From: Nitratireductor sp. B36
Lineage (GTDB): Bacteria > Pseudomonadota > Alphaproteobacteria > Rhizobiales > Rhizobiaceae
DNA length: 64,000 nucleotides
Direction of reading: 5' to 3'
Assembly (NCBI RefSeq): GCF_020833685.1
Contig: NZ_JACKZY010000002.1
Coordinates: 744,001 to 808,000 of the forward strand
Of this stretch, positions 1-7,755 are shown in pieces; position 1 is the first letter of the stretch; each line of letters starts with the position of its first letter. A program made the position numbers and the translations under genes. Under the pieces are notes generated by a model, which had not been told where the DNA came from, did no database searches, and was given only the letters and a program-made list of their open reading frames with translations.

Positions 1-437
1 GCCAGATGCGCGGCGCGCGCGTTATGGCTCGGATATGGGCGTGCCACCCCTGTGCGCTGCGCTGACTCATAGCGCCAGTAGAACGATCGCGTTCCATGGC
101 GTGGTCTCAACAATGGCCGACCTGGACCGTACACATCGTTGAAACCGTAGAAATAGCCCGCAAAGCGGCCATGCGGATCATGCCAGGGCGACCATGAGGG
201 ATCGGTGCGATGGTTTAAGCGATAGGCAGTGCGGCAACGCTCTATCCAATGGCGACGATGCATGTCGCCCAGTGTCAACTGCATTCGGCCGGGAAAGAGG
301 TGCCGCATCGCGCGGCGTTCGTTCCAGCTGTCCAGGCATGTGCGGCTGCTGGTGGCCGAGAGCAGTTTGCCAGCAGCCGCCATTTGTGTGCCGACCAAAC
401 AATATGCCACGACAAGAATGACTTTAAAACAATGCAT
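1..437 (-). CDS. Exported protein of unknown function, cut by the left edge
   Basis: The reading frame starts at the ATG at 437 and stays open for 145 codons to the edge of the window, so the C-terminus is missing. A GGAG motif lies about nine bases before the ATG. The N-terminus looks like a signal peptide (MHCFKVILVVAYCLVGTQMAAAGK) with likely cleavage after the AAA/AG stretch. The mature part is rich in Arg, His, Trp and Tyr and has two Cys residues; a piece reading RCRTAYRLNHRTD faintly resembles the BA14K repeat of the neighbouring gene, but I would not assign the family. It lies downstream of, and on the same strand as, the BA14K gene, separated from it by a terminator, so it probably has its own promoter. 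Seen: open frame, signal peptide, ribosome binding site. Function unknown. Confidence 0.6.
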   Translation of the reverse strand, partial: MHCFKVILVVAYCLVGTQMAAAGKLLSATSSRTCLDSWNERRAMRHLFPGRMQLTLGDMHRRHWIERCRTAYRLNHRTDPSWSPWHDPHGRFAGYFYGFNDVYGPGRPLLRPRHGTRSFYWRYESAQRTGVARPYPSHNARAAHL

Positions 438-542
438 CAACTACAACTCCAGATAGCAGTCAGAATTCTGGATTGCTTAGCGAGGGTTGAAAAGCCAAAT
501 TGTCCTAAAGATCGTTTCAAGTCCGTGCGACAGGACAGGCTG

Positions 543-570
543 AAAAAAATGGCGCGGTCGATCCCGCGCC
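543..570 (-). terminator. Rho-independent terminator of the BA14K gene
   Basis: A GGCGCGG/CCGCGCC stem (551-570) is followed on the minus strand by a run of seven T (543-549). It lies 24 bases past the stop codon of the BA14K gene. Confidence 0.85.
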
Positions 571-593
571 AAAGCCAGAAATCTCGCCGTTGC

Positions 594-1043
594 CTAACGG
601 TAGTACGGCGAACGGCAGGACCGGCGTGGGCCGTGGTAGGGCTGAAACGTGTTATCCGACGCGCGGTAGGAGCGATAGCGATTGTAACACCACCGCACAT
701 GGGCACGTGACAGTCTCACCGGCTGGCCGTAGTAGGGGCGCGCGGGACGCGGGCGGACGTAGCCAGGACGGTAGTAATAGGGAGCTGGCCGGCCGAACTC
801 CAGGTAAAATCCTGCGCGCGGGCGATGCCTGTTCCAGTTGCGGCGTTGTTTATGGTGGCGCCATTTCCTGTGGTTGCGGTGATTTACCTGCGTTACAGGC
901 GTTTCTGCAGCCGAACGCTCTACCGCTCCGGAAGTCGCGCTACCAGCGATACCGAGTGTATTGGCATTTGCAGGTGCGCCGACGAAAGCGAAGCCAAGGG
1001 CGATCAGGCCCGAGCACGCGATTTTTGTCAGTCCGTGTTTCAT
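594..1043 (-). CDS. BA14K family exported protein
   Basis: A 149-residue exported protein. The start at 1043 is chosen because AGGAG lies seven bases upstream; a frame beginning nine codons earlier has no such site. Residues 1 to about 28 form a signal peptide ending in APANA. The middle is rich in His, Arg, Asn and Tyr. The C-terminus carries the BA14K signature, with [12 protein letters not shown] followed by an Asn/Thr-phe stretch and RRSCRSPYY, including the paired Cys. The family was named for an immunoreactive 14 kDa Brucella protein with reported lectin-like activity and is common in Rhizobiales. The role here is probably at the cell surface or in the periplasm. The gene is monocistronic with a terminator at 543-570. 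Confidence 0.8.
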   Translation of the reverse strand: MKHGLTKIACSGLIALGFAFVGAPANANTLGIAGSATSGAVERSAAETPVTQVNHRNHRKWRHHKQRRNWNRHRPRAGFYLEFGRPAPYYYRPGYVRPRPARPYYGQPVRLSRAHVRWCYNRYRSYRASDNTFQPYHGPRRSCRSPYYR

Positions 1044-1227
1044 AGTGGTCTCCTGGTTTCCAGACCCCAAAAAGCCCCTTCATCCCATCCAACAAGCAAT
1101 GTCAGAGATGCTTACACTATCAGAAGCAAGCATAATCTCCATGAACGCGCGATGAATGGAGAAGTTGCCTGTTTTTTGCACCGAGCTCAGGCTTGTAATC
1201 CGTGCTCGAGCGTTTAAACGTTCATGC

Positions 1228-2343
1228 ATGTCGCTGCGGCTTGCCACTTTCAACGTTGAAAATCTGATGAACCGGTTCGATTTCTCCGGTTTCCGCAACG
1301 ATCTGCATCGCGATCGCGCGCTATCGCTCTATGAAATCGAGGATGAAGCGCATTATCGCGCGCTCGAACAGGCGCGAGCCGTAGCGTTGACGGACGATGC
1401 GAGGCAATTGACTGCGCTTGCCATCGCAGCGACCCGTGCAGACATTCTGTGCCTTCAGGAAGTCGACAACCTCGCCGCACTCAAGGCATTCGAGTACGGC
1501 TATCTCTTCAAGATGATCGGGAACGGTTATCGGGAGAAGTATTCGGCGTCGGGGAACGATTCACGCGGGATCGATGTGGCGGTGATGATGCGGCCGATGA
1601 CTGCGCATGGCCAGCCGATCGAATTCGAGCGCCTGACCAGTCATGCCCATGTGACCTTCTCGGACCTAGACCTTCACAACAACGCTCTGGCTGACCTTGG
1701 TATCGAACCGCAGGACCGCATTTTCCGCAGGGATTGTCTGGAGCTGGACATCAAGATCGCTGGCCGCCCCATGACGCTCTACGTCGTGCACTTCAAGGCG
1801 ATGAGCCCGCCACGAAATGGGATGGATGGCCGTACTGCCTCGATGCCGGTGCGAATGGCTGAGGCGGCTGCGGTCCGCCGCATTATCGAAGAGCGTTTCG
1901 GCGGCGCCGCGCGGGCATCTTCGAAGCGCTGGGTGGTGTGCGGCGATTTGAACGATTATCGCGAGCGCCTGGTCATTTCCGGAGAAGCGCATGAGGGATA
2001 TCGTTTCGAGCCTGTGCAGGAAACGCTTTCCAGCGTCAACACGCTGACCGCTGGCGGCTTCTGCGAGAATCTGGTGGAGCGCCGACCTGAAATGGATCGC
2101 TGGACGCTTTATCACACCAGAGGGCCCGAAGAACGACATCTATGCCAGCTCGATTACCTTCTTGCTTCAAAAGCGCTCGCTGAGCGCAATCCACGGGCAG
2201 TACCTGAGATCATCCGCTCCGGTCAGCCATGGCGCACGATCTTTCCACCGGAGCAGGATGTACCCCGTTTTCCCCGCGTGGGCTGGGATCGCCCGAAAGC
2301 TTCCGATCATTGTCCGGTGGTGGTTCAACTCGACATAACCTGA
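1228..2343 (+). CDS. Endonuclease/exonuclease/phosphatase family protein
   Basis: A 371-residue member of the EEP (DNase I-like) superfamily, which hydrolyses phosphodiester or phosphomonoester bonds with a divalent metal. Diagnostic motifs in order: LRLATFNVENL at the N-terminus, LCLQEVDN with the metal-binding Glu, VVHFKAMS, VVCGDLNDYRE with the Asp-x-Asn pair, and the C-terminal SDHCPVVVQL with the catalytic Asp-His. No signal peptide is visible, so it is probably cytoplasmic. The ATG at 1228 is chosen because the fold begins straight after it; an upstream ATG at 1156 would add 24 residues unlike the family. The substrate cannot be told from sequence. It converges on the MacB-like operon, with only 25 bases between stop codons. 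Confidence 0.85.
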   Translation: MSLRLATFNVENLMNRFDFSGFRNDLHRDRALSLYEIEDEAHYRALEQARAVALTDDARQLTALAIAATRADILCLQEVDNLAALKAFEYGYLFKMIGNGYREKYSASGNDSRGIDVAVMMRPMTAHGQPIEFERLTSHAHVTFSDLDLHNNALADLGIEPQDRIFRRDCLELDIKIAGRPMTLYVVHFKAMSPPRNGMDGRTASMPVRMAEAAAVRRIIEERFGGAARASSKRWVVCGDLNDYRERLVISGEAHEGYRFEPVQETLSSVNTLTAGGFCENLVERRPEMDRWTLYHTRGPEERHLCQLDYLLASKALAERNPRAVPEIIRSGQPWRTIFPPEQDVPRFPRVGWDRPKASDHCPVVVQLDIT

Positions 2344-2368
2344 TCGGGCGGAGAGCCGGGAAAAGCGT

Positions 2369-3577
2369 TTATTCGTGCCGAAGGGCATCGATCGGATCAA
2401 GACGGGCGCCGCGTAGGGCGGGGAAAAAGCCGAAGACGATGCCGATGAACATAGAAACTGTGGCGATCGCGGTGATCGCGGCAGGGCTGGGCACGAAATC
2501 CACATTCATAAGAGCGGTTACGACCCAGGCGATGCCAAGGCCGATGCCGATCCCGATGACACCTCCAAGCAGTGACAGAACGGAGGCTTCTGTCAGGAAC
2601 TGAACCAGAATGTCGCGCTGGCGCGCACCGATGGCCATGCGGATGCCGATTTCGCGGGTGCGCTCGGTTACCGATACCAGCATGATGTTCATGATGCCTA
2701 TTCCGCCGACCAGAAGGCTGATGGCGGCGATCGCGCCGAGTATCGCCGTGACATTGCCAATAATGCTGCTCGCCTGGCGCATATATTCGGCCATGTCCTC
2801 AACCTGAAAGTCATCATTCCGTCCCGGTGCAATTCGGCGGAGACGGCGCATCTCCTCCGCCACCTTTGCCTTGAGGGTAGGGATAGATGCCTCGCTGGGT
2901 GCGTTGATCAATATCTGCTCAACATCGTTCTTTCCGCTGATGCGGGTTTGAAACAACCCGAGCGGCATCATCACGATAGTGTCCTGATCTCCGGAAAATG
3001 AGGCTCCCCTGGCGGAAAGTTCGCCGACAATCCGACAGTGGAACGAGCCAAGCCGAATGCGTGCGCCGATCGGATTCTCCACACCGAAAAGCGCTTCTGA
3101 CACCTTGCTACCAACCACGCAAATGCTGGCATTGCTGGCCAGTTCCACGGCTGTGGGCAAGCGTCCCCGTTTTAGCGACCAGTCGCGGAGTCCGAAATAG
3201 GCGCGGCTAACGCCCAGAATCTGACCAGAAAGTCCCCGCGCTCCATAGGAAACACGGAGACGGGTCTCTGCATGCCCGGCAACGATCCCATAAGGGCCGA
3301 TGGTCTTCTCGAGAGAGAGTAGATGCGTATTTGTCAGCGCGCGTGCTGTCGCGACGGCCGGCATGGATGGATCCGTGGGCATGCCGGCGAAAACGAAGAT
3401 AAGGCGGCTTCCAAGACCGGCCATCTCAGAACGAATTTTTTCCCGCGCGCCGCCACCGATCGTCAGCAGCGCGATCACCGCGGCGACGCCGATAATCACT
3501 CCGAGCAGTGTGAGAAAGGAGCGCATCTTGTTCCGGACGACCGAGAGAAGCGCCAAGCGAACCGACTCAAGCAGCAT
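2369..3577 (-). CDS. MacB/FtsX-type ABC transporter permease
   Basis: A 402-residue permease of the MacB type. One N-terminal membrane segment (residues about 15-45) is followed by a large periplasmic MacB_PCD domain and three C-terminal FtsX membrane segments (about 275-390). The stretch MNIMLVSVTERTREIGIRMAIGA is the typical FtsX coupling region (quoted here in two parts: MNIMLVSVTE and RTREIGIRMA). The start overlaps the stop of the ATPase gene by one base (TGATG), so the two are translationally coupled. Unlike the fused E. coli MacB, ATPase and permease are separate here. With the adaptor encoded upstream it would form a mechanotransmission-type exporter of peptides, siderophores, macrolides or lipids; the cargo is unknown, and no TolC-like gene is in the window. 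Confidence 0.88.
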   Translation of the reverse strand: MLLESVRLALLSVVRNKMRSFLTLLGVIIGVAAVIALLTIGGGAREKIRSEMAGLGSRLIFVFAGMPTDPSMPAVATARALTNTHLLSLEKTIGPYGIVAGHAETRLRVSYGARGLSGQILGVSRAYFGLRDWSLKRGRLPTAVELASNASICVVGSKVSEALFGVENPIGARIRLGSFHCRIVGELSARGASFSGDQDTIVMMPLGLFQTRISGKNDVEQILINAPSEASIPTLKAKVAEEMRRLRRIAPGRNDDFQVEDMAEYMRQASSIIGNVTAILGAIAAISLLVGGIGIMNIMLVSVTERTREIGIRMAIGARQRDILVQFLTEASVLSLLGGVIGIGIGLGIAWVVTALMNVDFVPSPAAITAIATVSMFIGIVFGFFPALRGARLDPIDALRHE

Positions 3578-4293
3578 CAGCCCATTCCCTCATCGCAACT
3601 GTCATAAGCGATCCGCCCGTCCCGAAAGCCGATCTGCCGCCCGGCAAAGGCTGCGATATCCGCTTCGTGTGTAACCATCACAATGGTCAGGCCCTGCTGC
3701 CGGTTGAGATCGGTCAAGAGCGTCATGATTTCATGGCTGCGCTCGGTGTCCAGATTTCCGGTCGGCTCGTCGGCCACGAGCAGGGTCGGTTCCGAGACGA
3801 GTGCGCGGGCAATCGCGACCCGTTGCTGCTGACCACCCGAGAGAGCGCTTGGGGTGTGATGCTCACGCCCTTCAAGCCCGACCTGCGCCAATGCTCTTCG
3901 CGCCAAGGTCCGGCGTCTGGGGGCCGACAGACCGCGATACACAAGAGGTAGCTCCACGTTGTCGAGAGCGGTGGTTCGTGGCAGCAGATTGTAGCCTTGA
4001 AACACAAAGCCGATGTGCCGGTTGCGCAGGTCGGCGCGAGTTCCCTTGTCCAGGCGACCAGCCTCAGTTCCGTTAAAATAGTAGTCGCCACGCGAGGGGG
4101 TGTCGAGCGAGCCCAGAATGTTCATTGCGGTGGATTTCCCCGAACCCGATGGCCCGGTGACCGCCACAAATGATCCTTTCTCGATCTGGAAGCTGACATC
4201 CGACAGCGCATGGATCTGCATGTCGCCTTCGCCATAGCTGCGCCAGACTTTCGAGAAGGCAAGAAGCGGGGAAGACCCGGGCGGCGCATTCAT
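3577..4293 (-). CDS. MacB/LolD-type ABC transporter ATP-binding protein
   Basis: A 238-residue ABC ATPase that powers the permease encoded next to it. The Walker A motif is GPSGSGKST, the signature is LSGGQQQRVAIARAL, and Walker B is LLVADEPTGNLD, a form characteristic of the LolD/MacB/FtsE group. The H-loop follows in IVMVTHEAD. Its ATG overlaps the stop codon of the adaptor gene by four bases (ATGA), and its own stop overlaps the permease start, so the three genes form one tightly coupled operon. Confidence 0.92.
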   Translation of the reverse strand: MNAPPGSSPLLAFSKVWRSYGEGDMQIHALSDVSFQIEKGSFVAVTGPSGSGKSTAMNILGSLDTPSRGDYYFNGTEAGRLDKGTRADLRNRHIGFVFQGYNLLPRTTALDNVELPLVYRGLSAPRRRTLARRALAQVGLEGREHHTPSALSGGQQQRVAIARALVSEPTLLVADEPTGNLDTERSHEIMTLLTDLNRQQGLTIVMVTHEADIAAFAGRQIGFRDGRIAYDSCDEGMG

Positions 4294-5519
4294 TGTATCA
4301 ACGCACCGAACTGCTCGCCGGTGATGACCTCCTGACCAGCCAGGAGGCCGGAGATAACCTCGGCCTTTTCCCAGTTGCGTACACCAAGCTTCACGCGGAC
4401 CGCTTGTGGTTTGCCGTTCTCAAGTACGTGGACGAGCATGAGATCGTTTGAGCCTTCGGATGCGGCCGGAGAGGATAGGTCTTCCAGGATACGGGGCCGA
4501 TAGCGCAGGGCGCTGGTGGGAATGAGGAGAGCGTCGCGAACTGCGTTGGTTCTGATCGAAACAGAGGCTGTCATGCCCGGACGCAGTTTTAGATCGGTGT
4601 TGCGTACGTCGAGATTCGCCTCGTAGGTGACCAGATCGTTTTCGCTCGTGTGTTCAAACGAAACATTGCGGATTGTTGCGTTGAAGCTCTCATCGGGATA
4701 GGCCTCGACGGTGAAACTCGCCTCTTGTCCGCTTCGCACCGCACCGATGTCGGCCTCGTTGATTTTCGCGACCAGTTCCATCTGGTCCAGATTTTCGGCC
4801 AAGATGAAGAGCACGCCGTCATCGGAGGAGGCAAATATTGTTTTGCCGGGTTCGGCCTTGCGTGCCAGAACCACTCCGTCGATCGGCGAGCGGATGGTCG
4901 TCCGGGCGAGGTCAAAGCGTCTCAGTTTGAGATCGGCCTCTTTGGCCTTTAGATCGGCTCGTGCGGTGGCGACACGGGTTTCGGCGCGGTCATGCTCGGC
5001 CTGAATATCTTCCAACTTCTGTTCGCTAAGGGCATTTCTTGCTTTTAGCGCCATGGCTCTTTCAAGCTTGCGCCCGGCTTCGCGCAAGGAAATTTCCGCG
5101 TCGGACAGGCTTGCCTTTGCCGTTGCCACAAACGCTTCTGCCCGTTCCACGGCATATTCGAACACTGTAGAATCGAGCGTGGCCAGTATATCGCCGCGGC
5201 GGATGCGCTGGCTCTGTTGCACGGGAACAGAATGGACTGTGCCTTTCAATTCGCTTGAGATCTCGACTTGAGTGCGAGGCCGCAAAACCGCTGTTGTTGC
5301 CACTTGAACGACGAGATCACCCCGCTGGACGGGTTGCACCGTGTAAGCGCTGTCTCTCTGACCTGACTGGGTGCCGGCGAGAACCCAAACACCCGTTGCC
5401 AGAATTGCTGCACCTGTCAGGAGCAAGGGCCACCGGCGGCGTTTCGGGTTGAGGGCGGTGTTTTTCTCCCGGTTCTGTGCGGTTGCCGGCCCGTCAACTT
5501 CATGGTTGGTCATGTCCAT
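4290..5519 (-). CDS. MacA-like HlyD-family periplasmic adaptor
   Basis: A 409-residue membrane fusion protein. A single membrane anchor lies near residues 30-50 (PLLLTGAAILATGVWVLAG), after a short cytoplasmic N-terminus. It is followed by a lipoyl/barrel-sandwich half-motif, a long coiled-coil hairpin rich in Ala, Glu, Arg and Lys (about 110-190), the second lipoyl half (RSPIDGVVLARKAEPGKTI) and beta-barrel and membrane-proximal domains. This is the MacA/HlyD layout. The ATG at 5519 is chosen because the frame upstream is unlike the family and AGG lies five bases before it; another in-frame ATG is at 5513. It is the first gene of the operon and would link the inner-membrane exporter to an outer-membrane channel encoded elsewhere. 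Confidence 0.85.
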   Translation of the reverse strand: MDMTNHEVDGPATAQNREKNTALNPKRRRWPLLLTGAAILATGVWVLAGTQSGQRDSAYTVQPVQRGDLVVQVATTAVLRPRTQVEISSELKGTVHSVPVQQSQRIRRGDILATLDSTVFEYAVERAEAFVATAKASLSDAEISLREAGRKLERAMALKARNALSEQKLEDIQAEHDRAETRVATARADLKAKEADLKLRRFDLARTTIRSPIDGVVLARKAEPGKTIFASSDDGVLFILAENLDQMELVAKINEADIGAVRSGQEASFTVEAYPDESFNATIRNVSFEHTSENDLVTYEANLDVRNTDLKLRPGMTASVSIRTNAVRDALLIPTSALRYRPRILEDLSSPAASEGSNDLMLVHVLENGKPQAVRVKLGVRNWEKAEVISGLLAGQEVITGEQFGALIQ

Positions 5520-5648
5520 GGTCGCCTGTTGTTTGCGGCGCCCCCCTTTCGTTCTGACGTGGTATGAGGAAAGTGGGCAAAAGATGGCGAAGCAGGGCGA
5601 GCTCTGCCGCATTGCCGCGATGAGATGAATTTTTCTGTGAGAGGCGAG

Positions 5649-6566
5649 ATGACTGGTCGAAACTATTATATTTACGACGTTTTTTCCGATGAGCCACTTT
5701 CAGGAAACCCATTGGCCGTGGTGCTGGATGCGGACGGGCTGGACGATGCGGCGATGCAGCGGATCGCGGGGGAGTTCAATCTGTCGGAGACCGTTTTTGT
5801 CGGACAGGCGGCGAGCAAGAACCACACTGCACGCCTCCGTATCTTCACGCCGCGTACGGAATTGCCTTTCGCCGGCCATCCCACGGTGGGAGCTGCGATT
5901 GCTCTTGCCGAGCGGGCAGCTAAGACAAGTGGCGCTCCCCAGACTTCCATCGTGATGTTGGAGGAGGCGGTAGGGCCAGTGCGCTGCGCAGTGACGGCGG
6001 GGAAGGGGGCGGCCTATGCGGAGTTCGATCTGCCCAGGCTTCCAATGTCGCTCCCGTTCCCCATAGAGCCGGAAGCGGTGGCGGCGGCGCTTGGGCTTGG
6101 TCATCACGAAATCGGCTTCGAGAACCACACGATCAGCACCTGGAGTGCAGGTGTGCCTTATGTCTGTGTGCCGGTGGCCGATCTGGGGGTGGCTCGCCGT
6201 GCGCGGCTCGATGCTGGCCTGTGGCGTTCGCTTCTTCCTCAGATGGAGGGACCGTCTGCCGCTCCCTATGTTTACTGCCGGGAGACGGTCAACCACGATC
6301 ACGCATTTCATGTCCGCATGTTCGCCCCTGATGACGGGATTCCCGAGGATCCGGCAACAGGATCGGCGGCGGCTGCCTTTGCAGGTGCGATCATGCAGCA
6401 TGATGCGCTTGTCGATGGAGCGCATGGGTTCCTGATCGAGCAAGGCATTGAAATGGGGCGGCCTTCCAGCATCCGCCTTGAAGTCGACGTCCACCACGGC
6501 GCGATCACTTCTGCCCGGATCGGCGGTCATGCGGTGCGCGTGGCGGAAGGGAAACTGTTGATTTGA
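5649..6566 (+). CDS. PhzF family isomerase/epimerase
   Basis: A 305-residue PhzF-fold protein, related to diaminopimelate epimerase and the phenazine enzyme PhzF. Family marks: YDVFSDEPLSGNPLAVV at the N-terminus, FNLSETVFV with the catalytic Glu, the FTPRTELPFAGHPTVGA block, and the C-terminal PEDPATGSAAAAFAG phosphate-binding-like loop. The start at 5649 (MTGRNYYIYDVF) is preferred over an upstream ATG at 5625, because it begins directly before the conserved fold and has AGAGG upstream. No phenazine genes are nearby, so phenazine synthesis is unlikely; the substrate is unknown. It is divergent from the MacA-like operon across a 129-base gap that must hold both promoters. Confidence 0.85.
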   Translation: MTGRNYYIYDVFSDEPLSGNPLAVVLDADGLDDAAMQRIAGEFNLSETVFVGQAASKNHTARLRIFTPRTELPFAGHPTVGAAIALAERAAKTSGAPQTSIVMLEEAVGPVRCAVTAGKGAAYAEFDLPRLPMSLPFPIEPEAVAAALGLGHHEIGFENHTISTWSAGVPYVCVPVADLGVARRARLDAGLWRSLLPQMEGPSAAPYVYCRETVNHDHAFHVRMFAPDDGIPEDPATGSAAAAFAGAIMQHDALVDGAHGFLIEQGIEMGRPSSIRLEVDVHHGAITSARIGGHAVRVAEGKLLI

Positions 6567-6672
6567 GCAATAAGTGACAAACTCATGTCAGAGTGTCTTG
6601 CATGCGTGGCCGAAACCGTTTAAGGAGCCGGTCATTCGGTTGACGGCGACCTGATCGCCGCCCGAAATGGTC

Positions 6673-6748
<76 letters not shown>

Positions 6749-6914
6749 ATCTTTTACTCATTGTATTTCAAACGGAATCTTTGGCCCCACCGGTGGAGCT
6801 ATGCACGCTGCATGCGCTGCCATGCATATGTTCATGGCCGTAAGGATGGACGCTGAGAGGGGTTTGGCGGCATTATAGAGCTCGCTTTTTCTTCATGATC
6901 GAAGCCAGACAGGT

Positions 6915-7583
6915 TTGAGTAACAAACAACACTCTAAGCAGAACGAAGATCGCCGCCGCGCGATGCTAGCGGTGTTGAGACGGCGTGGCATCGTCTCCGG
7001 AACAGTGCTCGATGCAATGGCCGAAGTGCCGCGTGACCTGTTTGTGCCGGAGCATCTCGCCGAGCTCGCCTATGAGGATGGGGCGCTGCCCATTGGTGAC
7101 GGGCAGACCATATCGCAGCCCTATATCGTTGCCCTGATGACCGAGGCTGCCGAGCTCAAACCGGAAAGCCGGGTTCTGGAGGTGGGTACGGGCTCGGGCT
7201 ATTCCACGGGCGTCCTGTCGCGGATCGCCGGGCATGTTTTTTCGATTGAACGTCACGATTCACTTGCGATCGCCGCGCGTCGGCGCCTGGCAGATGTGGG
7301 CTACCTCGACAATGTGAGCATCGTCGTGGGTGACGGGACGCTGGGACTGCCGGAGGAAGCTCCGTTCGACGCCATCATCGTGGCCGCAGCAGGACCGCGT
7401 GTGCCGGAGGCGCTGAAAGCGCAGCTCGCTCTCAACGGGCGGCTCGTCATGCCGGTGGGCTCTGCTGCAGGATTCCAGCAACTCAATTGCATCGTGCGTG
7501 AAGGGGAAACCGACTTTCGCACCGAGGTTCTCGCGCCGGTGTCCTTCGTCCCGTTGATCGGCGCCCAGGGCTGGCAGCGCTGA
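6915..7583 (+). CDS. pcm: Protein-L-isoaspartate O-methyltransferase
   Basis: A 222-residue SAM-dependent methyltransferase that methylates isoaspartyl residues and so starts repair of age-damaged proteins in the cytoplasm. The N-terminal helix has RRRGIVSGTVLDAMAEVPRDLFVPE, typical of the family (RRRGIVSGTVLDAM then AEVPRDLFVPE). Motif I, VLEVGTGSGYSTGVLSRIA, binds SAM, and post-I is VFSIERHD. DGQTISQPYIVALM is the substrate-binding signature. The most likely start is TTG at 6915, because the next ATG (6963) would remove half of the conserved first helix and the ATG at 6895 runs into a stop. A terminator follows at 7719-7750. Confidence 0.88.
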   Translation: MSNKQHSKQNEDRRRAMLAVLRRRGIVSGTVLDAMAEVPRDLFVPEHLAELAYEDGALPIGDGQTISQPYIVALMTEAAELKPESRVLEVGTGSGYSTGVLSRIAGHVFSIERHDSLAIAARRRLADVGYLDNVSIVVGDGTLGLPEEAPFDAIIVAAAGPRVPEALKAQLALNGRLVMPVGSAAGFQQLNCIVREGETDFRTEVLAPVSFVPLIGAQGWQR

Positions 7584-7718
7584 AGCTCCGCCTGGCTTGA
7601 ACCTGAAAGGCGGAGATCTTCGCGAAGGATTTTTCTGCGGAACTTTTGTCGCCTGGCGGTGTTTCCAGTCAAGGCGCGCACCCACCATCCCCCCCGACCC
7701 GAACCCAGCGCGCCGTTT

Positions 7719-7750
7719 GCCGGCCAGTTTCCTGGCCGGCTTTCTTTTTT
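7719..7750 (+). terminator. Rho-independent terminator after pcm
   Basis: A nine-pair stem GCCGGCCAG/CTGGCCGGC (7719-7727 with 7732-7740) with a four-base loop is followed by TTTCTTTTTT. It lies in the 172-base gap between the convergent pcm and tamB genes. Confidence 0.88.
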
Positions 7751-7755
7751 CGGGA

